Part shown: piece after piece, positions 1 to 9,600 of the stretch
Layout of the letters: each line of letters begins with the position of its first letter
How positions within the stretch are numbered: position 1 is the first letter of the stretch
Assembly: GCA_900199555.1 (NCBI GenBank)
Contig: FZQZ01000012.1
Coordinates: forward strand, 1-64,000
Direction: 5' to 3'
DNA length: 64,000 nucleotides
From: Prevotellaceae bacterium MN60
GTDB lineage: Bacteria > Bacteroidota > Bacteroidia > Bacteroidales > Bacteroidaceae
Program-made: the position numbers and the translations under genes
Notes under the pieces: generated by a model
Told to the model about the DNA's origin: nothing
Database searches by the model: none
The model's input: only the letters and a program-made list of their open reading frames with translations

Positions 1-381
1 CAGCATGATATGGTCTACCGCACCATTCCACCGCTCTTTGCGCTCCAGCTGTTGCAAGTAGTACTGGAAGGGATTGTAGGAGGGCACGAAGTCAGAATCT
101 ATCACGCGCTGCATATCTTGTATGCGCACGGTTTGCTTCTGTGCCATCTCTGTCCACAGCGTGTTTACCACTCGGTCGGAGAGTCTTTGGTAGCCCTCGT
201 CCGTTTCCTTTCCGTAGTCAGACAGTTCGTGATACTCTACATGTTGCGTTATCACGTTAAACCGCAACAATACCCGTTCCGATAGGAACTGTTGAATGTC
301 CTCTACTGAGGCAGCCGTTTCCTGCCAATTAGGTTTTCGTTCTCTCAGCTTTTGCTTCTTGTTGTCTTTGTTTTCTTTCAT
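1..381 (-). CDS. VapE/VirE-family protein, N-terminal part (runs off the left edge)
   Basis: An open frame with no stop reads from an ATG at 381 to the window edge (127 residues). It begins MKENKDNKKQKLRERKPNW and has a charged, Lys-rich start. Around residues 35-45 it reads FNVITQHVEYH, and near the end NPFQYYLQQLERKERWNG. That pattern, a short conserved segment followed by NP-F/I-x-YL-x-x-L and a W-(D/N)-G motif, is what I know from the N-terminus of virulence-associated E (VapE) proteins, primase/helicase-like proteins of phage- and island-derived modules. The catalytic domain would lie beyond the window. The family call is by motif memory only. Confidence 0.6.
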   Translation of the reverse strand, partial: MKENKDNKKQKLRERKPNWQETAASVEDIQQFLSERVLLRFNVITQHVEYHELSDYGKETDEGYQRLSDRVVNTLWTEMAQKQTVRIQDMQRVIDSDFVPSYNPFQYYLQQLERKERWNGAVDHIML

Positions 382-395
382 ATCTTTGTTTTTAT

Positions 396-570
396 TTTTT
401 GTCGGGGGTAGGGGGTGCGGGGGGCAGCCTCTTGCGAGGCTGGAGGTACGAGATATGTTTCTGCGCTTCTTTTCTCGGCTTTATCTATTCTCGTACCCCC
501 GTACCTTCGTACCCCCGTTCCCCCGAAAGGTTCCTCCCCCAGTGGGGGGAGGTTAGGAGGGGGCTTCCCC
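396..570. repeat. GC-rich composite intergenic repeat, copy 1
   Basis: This G/C-run-rich stretch lies between the VapE-type gene and its probable promoter. On the minus strand it contains a GCCTC-GCAA-GAGGC hairpin with a GNRA-type loop, several gggggtacg blocks, and a CCTCCCCC-N4-GGGGGAGG stem. The same modules, in another order and in inverted orientation, occur at 12949-13125, and the last stem alone at 31588-31619. It is much richer in G and C than its surroundings. Confidence 0.75.
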
Positions 571-582
571 CGAATCACGCCA

Positions 583-590
583 CAAAGTTA
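583..590 (-). promoter_or_regulatory. -7 promoter element for the VapE-type gene
   Basis: The minus strand reads TAACTTTG, matching the Bacteroidetes TAnnTTTG element. Transcription from here would give a leader of about 195 nt that contains the GC-rich repeat. Confidence 0.4.
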
Positions 591-720
591 CGAAGAAACG
601 AGAAAGGATACAATGTTATGACACCTTCCGTGTCCCCATTAGCCATCATCACGAATCGGTCAAAAAGCCTTTGTGACGTATGTATTCAAGAGATGACTGG
701 ACTAGCATGAAATGATGTCC

Positions 721-1230
721 CTACTTTTTTATCCGCTGCAATGCCTTTTTGATACTTTCTGTTGTTCCCAAGTTTGAGTGATCCGCCAGATAGCGGCAGA
801 GGGCTAGCGTACTGACACGAAAGATGGGAGGCGTAACCTGTAGCGCCTCTGCCAAGGAACGGAAAATGTGATGTCTAAGATGAGGGGAGAAATAGAAGTG
901 TGCCGTTTTTGATGGTATTAGTGTGTCGGTAGTTCGTTTCTGCCATTCTGCTATCATCAACTGATAGTGCGTAAACTGTTGTAGGTAGACTAGTTGGTAG
1001 AGTGGTGTCTCGTTGTCCCACGATGCTTTCCGCTTCTTCCGATGCGCAGCTGTTAGTTCTCGCTTGCGTTGACGCAGTTGGTTAATTACTGTCTGATGTT
1101 CACGAATCTGGAGGTCAATCTGTGCCACCTCCATCTGCCAGGCTTCAATAGCCTTACCGTTTTTTTCGACATAGTGTAGATTACTTATTAAATTGTTTAA
1201 CAAAAAAATGTGCAGAGCTGGCATATACAC
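721..1230 (-). CDS. hypothetical coiled-coil protein
   Basis: This frame encodes up to 169 residues. I do not recognise the family. Residues about 30-75 are rich in Glu, Gln, Lys and Arg with heptad-like spacing, suggesting a coiled coil. The C-terminal 40 residues look helical and end in IKKALQRIKK. The first ATG at 1230 lies inside a terminator-like hairpin (1203-1240), so the real start may be the internal Met at 1137. It precedes the VapE-type gene on the same strand, and the two may belong to one island relic. It could also be a decayed gene. Confidence 0.5.
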   Translation of the reverse strand: MYMPALHIFLLNNLISNLHYVEKNGKAIEAWQMEVAQIDLQIREHQTVINQLRQRKRELTAAHRKKRKASWDNETPLYQLVYLQQFTHYQLMIAEWQKRTTDTLIPSKTAHFYFSPHLRHHIFRSLAEALQVTPPIFRVSTLALCRYLADHSNLGTTESIKKALQRIKK

Positions 1231-1240
1231 AACTCTGCAC
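1203..1240 (-). terminator. rho-independent terminator-like hairpin, minus strand
   Basis: On the minus strand GTGCAGAG pairs with CTCTGCAC across a 15-nt loop and is followed by A and a run of seven T. No protein gene lies just upstream on that strand, so it either ends an unseen small transcript or attenuates the downstream ORF. Confidence 0.5.
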
Positions 1241-1432
1241 TGTATTATCTTTTCTATTTATCTTAACGTGATTTGTTGAAAAATATTTTCTCCAAAGTAT
1301 TGCACTTTAGGGTAGTTTTATTGTCTTAGTCGCGAATGCTCAATTTACTATAGAAATGTTAAAATCGTATCATTTTATTATTTGTACTCAAAATATATTA
1401 ATCAAGTGTTATGAAAACGCACAAAAAAGTAT

Positions 1433-1440
1433 TAATTTTG
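1433..1440 (+). promoter_or_regulatory. -7 promoter element for the BspA-like gene
   Basis: TAATTTTG matches TAnnTTTG and lies about 50 nt upstream of the ATG at 1490. The 240 bases before it are AT-rich and hold no gene that I can see. Confidence 0.5.
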
Positions 1441-1489
1441 CAGTCAAAATTAATTTTTCGAACCATTTTATAACAAAAATTAAACACGC

Positions 1490-3397
1490 ATGAGAAAAAA
1501 ATTATTTAGAAAGAGAGCTACCTTACTAGCTCTATTTCTGGGGGTTGTAATGACAAGTATTGCTCAAACCACCTTCACCATCAACAAACTAAACTATCAG
1601 GTTAACGAGGACGGCACCTCTGTAACAGTTACAGGACACATTGACGGTTATGAAGCAACAGGCGAGTTGGAAATACCTGCCTCAGTAAATTACAATGAGA
1701 AAGATTATACTGTAACAGCCGTTGGTCAATCGGCTTTCATGTATTGCTTCTATCTGTCGAAATTGACTCTTCCAAACACGATAACAACCATCGGCGAAGG
1801 AGCCTTCTCCTACTGCCAAAGTTTCAAGGGAGACCTGGTAATTCCCAACTCTGTGAAAGAAGTAGGATATAATGCCTTTTCAGGGTGTTCAGGCTTTGAC
1901 GGACAACTCATCATTGGTTCCTCAGTTGAAAGCTTAGGCGATTATGCCTTCAGCGGATGCGCCGGACTTACAGGTACACTAAATCTTCCAGCCAACGTGA
2001 CAAGCATTGGGTCAAACACCTTTGGCTACAATGGGTTTGATGCGATTGTCGTGGATCCCGACAATAGTGTCTATGACTCAAGAGAACAATGCAACGCTAT
2101 CATTGAAACTAATACTAACACACTGATAACGGGTTGCAAGAATTCTATCATTCCTGAAGGAACCACAGACATCGGCTATTGTGCCTTCAGAGGTATTCTT
2201 AATTTGACAGCAGTTGAGCTGCCACAATCATTGGTTACCATTGGCGAGAACGCCTTTGCGCTGTGCTATGATCTTACGGGCGACCTGACCATTCCTGATC
2301 TGGTTACAACCATCGGACCAAGTGCCTTCTATGGGTGTGAAAAACTAACGGGTACACTGACATTGGGCGAATCGGTATCATACATCGGTGACTGGGCCTT
2401 TAAGAAATGCAGCGGATTTACGGGAGCTGTCTCACGTGCCACTACTCCGCCAGAGATAGGTAATGAGTTTGGTTACTACACCGCCTTCGAGTCGTTTGGC
2501 TGTCAAATACTGATTATCCCTGACGGTTGCACAGATGCCTATATGAATTCAAATCTTCATGACGAACTGGGACTGTGCGGCTTTAGTACGTTTATTGAAG
2601 AAAGTGATAATGTGGTAGAGGAGTTTACGGAATTTGCTGTCGGCAAGTATAACTATCGCGTCAACAAAGATGATGTTTCTGTAACCGTTATCAGTCATGT
2701 GGACGGCTACGAGGCAAGTGGAGAAATCAACATACCCGAAACAGTAAACTATGAAGGTAAAGACTATACCGTGACATCTATAGGTAGCTATGCATTTATG
2801 TATAACAGCAGCTTCACTACGCTCACGCTTCCCAGTACAATAGTAACAATTGGCGATGGTGCCTTTGGCGGTTGCAATGGCTTTACTGGTGATTTGCTGA
2901 TACCAGATGCTGTGACCACCATCGGATATGGCGCATTCAGCTATTGCAGCGGTTTCAACGGCAAATTAACCATCGGCCGTTCTGTTGCCTTTATCGGAGA
3001 TCAGGCCTTCGCTAACTGTAATGGCTTTACAAGCGCTGTATCACGGGCCACCGTACCACCTACACTCGATGACAGTTATGGTGAGCCTCTGACATTCAAC
3101 GATTTCGGATGTAGCACTGTTACCGTTCCTTCGGGAAGCGCCTCAGCCTATCAGGCATCTGCCTGGTATGACCCCACCGGGCAAAAAGGCTTTAAGGAAT
3201 TTGTAGAAAGCGGAGACATCAGCAGTATTGGTGGTACGTTTGCTGCAAACAGAAATAATGGCAGCATCTATGATGTATCGGGCAAGAGAATCTACGTTGA
3301 CGGTAACCACCTACCTGCAGGTTTGAAACCAGGTATCTATTTCATCAAGACTGAAAGTCAGGATGGCACAAAGATAAAGAAAATAACGGTGAAGTAG
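1490..3397 (+). CDS. BspA-like leucine-rich repeat secreted surface protein
   Basis: The 635-residue product has a signal peptide (residues 1-25, cleavage predicted before Gln26). Two tandem copies of a module follow: residues about 27-360 and 385-575 both begin with a segment of the type YxVNxDxxSVTVxxHxDGYEA, then carry BspA-type repeats (xIGxxAFxxCxxLTxLxIPxSV). The last ~70 residues read as a type IX secretion sorting tail, with IYDVSGKRI, LPAGLKPGIYFIK and a final KKITVK. Such proteins are displayed on the surface and mediate adhesion in oral and gut Bacteroidetes; the ligand is unknown. It is a stand-alone gene with its own promoter and terminator. The internal duplication is visible in the protein. 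Confidence 0.88.
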   Translation: MRKKLFRKRATLLALFLGVVMTSIAQTTFTINKLNYQVNEDGTSVTVTGHIDGYEATGELEIPASVNYNEKDYTVTAVGQSAFMYCFYLSKLTLPNTITTIGEGAFSYCQSFKGDLVIPNSVKEVGYNAFSGCSGFDGQLIIGSSVESLGDYAFSGCAGLTGTLNLPANVTSIGSNTFGYNGFDAIVVDPDNSVYDSREQCNAIIETNTNTLITGCKNSIIPEGTTDIGYCAFRGILNLTAVELPQSLVTIGENAFALCYDLTGDLTIPDLVTTIGPSAFYGCEKLTGTLTLGESVSYIGDWAFKKCSGFTGAVSRATTPPEIGNEFGYYTAFESFGCQILIIPDGCTDAYMNSNLHDELGLCGFSTFIEESDNVVEEFTEFAVGKYNYRVNKDDVSVTVISHVDGYEASGEINIPETVNYEGKDYTVTSIGSYAFMYNSSFTTLTLPSTIVTIGDGAFGGCNGFTGDLLIPDAVTTIGYGAFSYCSGFNGKLTIGRSVAFIGDQAFANCNGFTSAVSRATVPPTLDDSYGEPLTFNDFGCSTVTVPSGSASAYQASAWYDPTGQKGFKEFVESGDISSIGGTFAANRNNGSIYDVSGKRIYVDGNHLPAGLKPGIYFIKTESQDGTKIKKITVK

Positions 3398-3411
3398 GTT
3401 TTGGGGGAATC

Positions 3412-3452
3412 AAAAAAAAGCAAGCACCTAAAGATAGGTGCTTGCTTTTTTG
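3412..3452. terminator. bidirectional rho-independent terminator
   Basis: AAAGCAAGCACCT pairs with AGGTGCTTGCTTT around a 6-nt loop, flanked by A and T runs on both sides. It lies between the convergent BspA-like gene and the small ORF at 3467-3655. Confidence 0.9.
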
Positions 3453-3466
3453 ATTATAGTCAGGGA

Positions 3467-3655
3467 TTAGAAATCACTCGTTGTATCCCATTCTCCCTCT
3501 TCGATGCTGAATTCGTCAATCAAACGAGAGAGCTGAGTATCGCCATCAGCAACCGTGTCGCCCACGATGTCTTCGCCCACGCTTCCCGCCAGTAGATGCT
3601 GCTGCATGTTGAGCAGCACTACCTGGAGTTCTGGATTGATATATTCTTTCTTCAT
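3467..3655 (-). CDS. small hypothetical protein of the MKKEYI-NPE type
   Basis: The product is 62 residues, starting MKKEYINPELQVVLLNMQQ at the ATG at 3655; an earlier in-frame Met at 3670 adds five residues and looks less typical. The N-terminal pattern MKKxYIxPxxxVVxL followed by LLAGS is one I associate with an abundant, unnamed family of small Prevotella/Bacteroides proteins. The rest is acidic (DEFSIEEGEWD). The gene begins 26 nt after the stop of the giant repeat protein on the same strand and is probably cotranscribed with it. Function is unknown. Confidence 0.7.
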   Translation of the reverse strand: MKKEYINPELQVVLLNMQQHLLAGSVGEDIVGDTVADGDTQLSRLIDEFSIEEGEWDTTSDF

Positions 3656-3681
3656 AATTCTTAACTTCATTAACTACGTTA

Positions 3682-6600
3682 TTACTTCACTACCACCTTG
3701 TGGCCATTAGTTACATAAACGCCCTTCTTGGTAGGCTTCTTGTCAAGCTTCAGACCATCGATGGTGTACCAGTCGCCGTCTGCTGCATCGTCAGTAATCT
3801 GGTCGATGTTTGTAACCTCGCCGTCGCCGAAGTCCATAGTGATGGCACGTGCGCCGAAGACGTCGGCGGTTAGCAGATGCAGATAAGCACTGTTAGCTCT
3901 CAGCTCGTATGTGTTAGCTAACTTATACCAGGCAATGGCGTCATTCTGCTTAGATAGAATGAAGTTAGTGTAGTCACCTGCTACTGGGTCAACTGATGTT
4001 GCGGTGGTCAGACCAACCATCAGGTTGCTTGCCAGAGGAGAGGCAGTCTCGATGATGGGCACGTAGAATGTCTCGTTAGCAGTACCCTTCAGCATCAGAC
4101 CTTCGCTTGCAGGAACCTCTTCAGCCTTGGTCATCGTCAGTACACCATTGTGACCTTCAGTGAGCTCGAAGTTGCTTGCGTAGTGAGCTCTCAGTCCGCT
4201 AACATTGCTAAAGTCGAGTGCATTGTCGCTGGCGTATGTCATGATGCCATGAGCATTCATCTCGATTTTTTCGTGAGGATCAACGACGAGGCGCACCTGG
4301 CTCTTGGTCGAAGACAAACTGCCACTCGCGGTAATGTCGCTCTGCGGGTCAAGGTTTTGGCTGTCACTCCAATTATACAATGTTTGGTTAGTACCACCCT
4401 CGTATACCAAGAACGTACGACCACTGCCATAAGTATCTCCAGCATTAGAAATACGGGTGACATCGAAGATGATGGCGAGGTTGCTGGTGCCGTCATACAT
4501 GAATGGTGTGTCGAACGTGACGGTTGCCCAGTCATCTTCGGGGAACTCAACTTGGCCACTGAACACCTTGTCGGCCTCTGTCACCTTTATCCAGTCTGTC
4601 TCGTTTTCAAAACTGCTCTTGCTGGTGTTCACCAGATAGATGTCCATCGTGCGCTTGCAGTCTTTCGTGCTGGTCTCCCTGAGGTCGATGCTGGTAATCT
4701 TGCCAGCCTGATTGCCTAGCTCGTCAGCGGTGTATATCTGCTGCGTCAAAGCGTAGTTATCCCAGTTGTTGAAAGGTATAACGCTGCTTGTCGAAGTACC
4801 AGAGCCAATCTTCAGTCTCTTGATAACTTGGAAGTCGAAGTCCTTAGTGCCAGTGTAGTTACCAACACCAGTGATGGTCATCGTGTAGTCGCCAACAGCC
4901 AATACTTCGGCAGGAACAGTGGTGATGACAAAGTCCTTGTCAGCACCCTTTACTAACAATGTGCCGTCACGCTTTACGGTTGGGTTCAATTCAATCTCAC
5001 TTCCTGTGTAGAGCTGATTTTCCATTTTGATTTCACAGTTTTCTACATTGAAGGGATCGATAGTGAAGTTCTTTGATACGCTGCCAGAGTAACGACCCGA
5101 ACCAGTGACGGTAACGGTGTAAGTACCTGCATTGGTACAGCCATCGCTATAGCTAACAGTGTACTGGTTGTTCTCTTCCAATGTCTCTGTATCCAGTGTA
5201 ACCACAGGAACAGGATGCTGAACGCTGCCATTATAGGTCAGGTTGTCAATATCGGCAATCACGGCACCTGCAGTTGCAAGGTCAATGATGTTGTCAGCAT
5301 AGCTACCTGTGATAACTACGTCCTCACTGAAGCCGGTTAGCGTATGTTCGCCATCAATGATACCAGCATTGCTGATTTCACCACTGTTCACAGTGTAATG
5401 GTCGAATACCTTGCCGTCAGGAACAGCATAGTTTAGTGTTACCTTTGTACCGCTCTTGTAAAGATTCTCTGCATTCCAAACGTAGTTGGGCTCTGTAGGC
5501 AATGTCAGTGTAACGCCATCAGCTGCGCTAATCTTTGCAACCACCTCAGCACCAGTCTGGTCAGTACCTGTAGCACTGTTTGCACCTACACCACCAGTAG
5601 TAGCCGTTGTGTGGTAGTTGTTGGTAAATTGGCCACTATAGTTATAACCTACTATAGAGCCTACATACGAGGTTCCCTCAACGATGCCGGCATTGAAGCA
5701 ATTCTCAGCGGTGCTTCTCCACATTTCTCCGGCAATACCACCATTATAATTGCCATTGCCCGTTACACTGGCAGTATTGATACAGTTACTGATTTTGTAA
5801 TAATCAAGGTAACCAACGATACCTCCATGATAGTTAGCTTCAACGCCATCAGCAGCCTTGATGGCTCCACTTACGCTACAATTTCTTATGTTTGAGTAGG
5901 ATAGATATCCACAGATACCACCTACATAACTTTTTGCAGTAATGTCACAATCAACGATGACTACATTTTTGACAGCATCATCGTAAACACTATTAATATA
6001 GCCGAACAATCCTTGATAATAAGCATCAGGCTTGTTGATATACAATCCGCTAATGGTCTTGTTGTCACCATCGTATCGACCATTAAAAGAAGAATTGTTT
6101 GTACCGATGGCTGTATGCTCCTCGGTGAGGGTGATGTCAGCTGTCTGCTTGTAGTAGCCATTTCGACGGGCATCAGTGTTTACAATGCTTGCCAATGCCT
6201 CCAAGTCTTCCTCTGTAGCAATCAGATAGGGGTTCTCTGAACTATTGCTCTTCTCAGCATCCAGCAGTGGGAGGTCAACGATGTTGAAGGTCTTTGTCGT
6301 TGTGCCCTTATAGCCGTTGATACCTGTCAGAGTGAGCGTAGCCGTACCAATAGCTGTGTTGTTGGTGCCTTCTACGAGGTAGTCGGTACCCAATACGAGC
6401 GGAGTGGTTCCGTTGGTGACGGTCAGTGCTGGGATAACAGGATCACTACCCTTCCAGCGCTTATCGGCGATAGGTGCAACGTTAACGGTGCTCATATCTA
6501 TACCGCTGTTGCTGCTGACGACGGCAGAGATAGTGACATCCTTGTCGGTAATGGTCAGCACATGGTCGCCATCAACAGTTTCCAGGTTGGTCAGTGTACC

Positions 6601-9600
6601 ACCTTCGCAAGCATAAGTAACGAATGTTACATCGGTCAGGTCGGGTGTCAGTGTCAGTGTCCAGTTACCCTTCTTGTAATACTTCTTGCCACTGAGTACA
6701 CTGGTTACTACGCCCGTCTCGGCAGCAACAATGTTATTGATATGGTCGCCTGCAGCAACGATATATCCACGCTCTGCACGGCCACTGTAATCTGAGGCGC
6801 CACTGCTATAGCCGAGTGCATTAGCGGTACAAGGAGATGCATAGTAGCAATTGGTGTAATTAGTTGTCCAAGAATATTCGCCGGCAATAGCACCTACATA
6901 TTTAGTTCCTGCCACGGTACCGGTATTCAAACAAAGATTGTATCTATTGCTGCTGGCATCGTCATCGCCTACGATACCACCATGTTTCTCACCATCGCCA
7001 GAGATGGCTGCTGCATTCTCACAAGAAGTGAAAATAACATCCCAACCTGCACGGCCCACGATACCACCATAGTAGTCGTTGCTTACAGAGGTAGAAACAG
7101 CACCAGTCATGGTACAGTCTGTAATAGTTGTACCTGTAGCATGTCCTACGATACCACCGTGGTAAGTGGCATCGGCAACTGTTGCTGCAATAGTACCACT
7201 AACGTGACAATTCTGAATGGTGCCAGAAGAATTACCAGCAATACCACCTGTATAGCTCTTACCAGTGATATTACAATTAACGAGGTTTACATTCTTGATA
7301 ACAGCGCTGCTGGTATATCCAAATAGACCTTGATAGTTGAAGTCTGGTTGGTTAATCGTCAGGTTTGTGATACTCTTATTATTACCATCAAAGATGCCAT
7401 AGAAATATCTGTAGTTACCGTCAATGTATCCACCGATAGTTGTGTGTGCAGCAGCCAGCGTGATGTCGGCATTCTGCTTGAAGGTCTTGCCTTGAGCATT
7501 GTGTCCGCTATTAACATAAGCAGCCAAACGCTTCAAGTCGCTCTCGTCATTGATGAGATATACCTTATCATCGCCTTCACCTTCAGTGGCAAATACATAA
7601 CCGTCGAGGCTCTCACCTTCCATCACGCGGAATGAACGGACGGCTGCACCAGCGTAACGAGCTTTATTGTCAGCCTTAGCCGTGAAGGTGATGGTGTAAT
7701 TGCCAATAGCGGCAGGAGTGCTAGATAAAACCACCTCGTAGTCGGTGTCTTTGGTCAATGTCTTGCTATCAATCTTCAGTGCATAGTTGAGGATAATCTC
7801 CTCACCATTGTTGTAAGCATAAGTTTCATACATGTCTGTAATCAATACAGGCTGATAGAAGTCATAGCCATGAAGGGCCTTAGCCAGATAGATGTCCTTA
7901 GTAGGAGCGGTCTTAGTAACCTGATGGCAACCGTAACCATCTGCTATATACTTGTCGGTATTTCCAATCTTATTGATATAATAGAGGCTGGTTACATTGT
8001 CGTTGTAGAAATAGTTGTATGAATTTCTGGGGTTCATCAGCGTGAGGTTGGTATAGGTACCATTCTCCAGACAGTTGGTGAAGTAGCTGTATCCGCCACC
8101 GTAGCCGATGAAACCGCCAGCTCTGCGATTAGCGTCGCTGCTGGTGTTGTTAATAGTTCCGGCAAAGACACAGTTAGTAAAATATAGATAATATCCGTTG
8201 CTGTTGACGTCCATGTTACCCACAAATCCACCGGCATAGTCAGCACTGGTGGTGATGGTAGCGGTAACTACGCAGTCGTTGAACTCTGTATAATTGTGAG
8301 CCCAGCCCGCCAGACCTGCTGCATACTTGCTGGCAGAGGTGATAGAACCTGCAACGGTGAGGTTCTTGATTTTAGCGCTTTTGAGGTAGTGGAAGGGAGC
8401 CACACCCTGTTCGTTCATGTCATCGCCAGTAGCTGTGCTTACGATGTTGGCGGTAATAGTATGGTTGTCGCCATCGAAAGTACCTTGGAAGGGGAAACCA
8501 TCACGAATACCTACCATCGTTGTAATGGTGATATCATTGGTCAGTTTGACGTATTTGCCAGAGTAAGTGATACCACCAGCTACAGATGCTGCCAGTGTGT
8601 TCCAGTCATCGGTGCTACCGATGAGGAAAGGATCATCCTTAGTGCCTGTACCGGCGATGTAGTTGGCTACCTCAAACTGATGGGTCAGTGTGCCGCTGTA
8701 GCCGTTGGCATTACCGTTAACGGTCATGGTGTAGTTGCCCTGAACCTGTACGGGACTGGGTGAGAAGCTGACGCTGTAGTTCTCGGCGGCAATGGTGTTG
8801 CCGTCCATATCCTTTACGGTAGGAGTTACCGTAATCTCAGAACCAGTGTAGGGGAAGAAGGTGTTGCATACGATGCTACCTGCAGTCAGGTTCTTGATGT
8901 CCTGTACGGGCACCACCTTATTATTTATAATATCCCAACCCTTACCGAGGGCTTGCTGAAGCTCAGCATTGGTCATAGAGCCAACGGCAGTACCTTGCTC
9001 GATTCCCAAAGTCTCAGTGTAATAGCTGTTGGTAATGTTTGTTGTACCGCTAATACGCACGAACGTGCTGCTGTTGTTTTCTGTGCTTACAGTTACTTCT
9101 GTGGGAGCGTAGAGACAGTTGGTTACGTTGATGGTATAGCCGCTTGACTGGTAACCAACGAATCCACCGCAAGCTTTAGAGTCAGGTCCAAGAAGTTTAC
9201 CGTCGAAGCGGCAGTTGGTAAGGTTGGTAGTTCCATATACGTAGCCAATGAATCCACCATGGTCAGGGTAATTTTCATTAGTGCTGCTGTTAATAGTTAC
9301 ACTGTTCCAGCAGTTAATGATATTCAGGTCGTATTTCTGATAGCCAACAAGACCTGCAGCGTATCTGTGGCTTGTATTAATAGTACCTGCTACATGTATA
9401 CGCTTGAGAGTGACGCCATTGTAGCCATAGCGGAACGGTGCCCAGTAATCGCCCTCAGAAGTCAGGTCGAGGGTCATGGTGTGACCATCACCATCGAAGG
9501 TTCCTCTAAAGGAGTTGTCTTCGCTGGTTCCTACTGTCGTAGTAACATTGATATCGGCAGTGAGCTTATAATACTTGTTGCGATAAGTGGTGTTCTCATT

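Noticed and set aside
415..710. ORFs in the GC-rich repeat near the left end
   Set aside because: They are low-complexity Pro/Arg/Gly translations of a repeat that also occurs between other genes in the opposite orientation.
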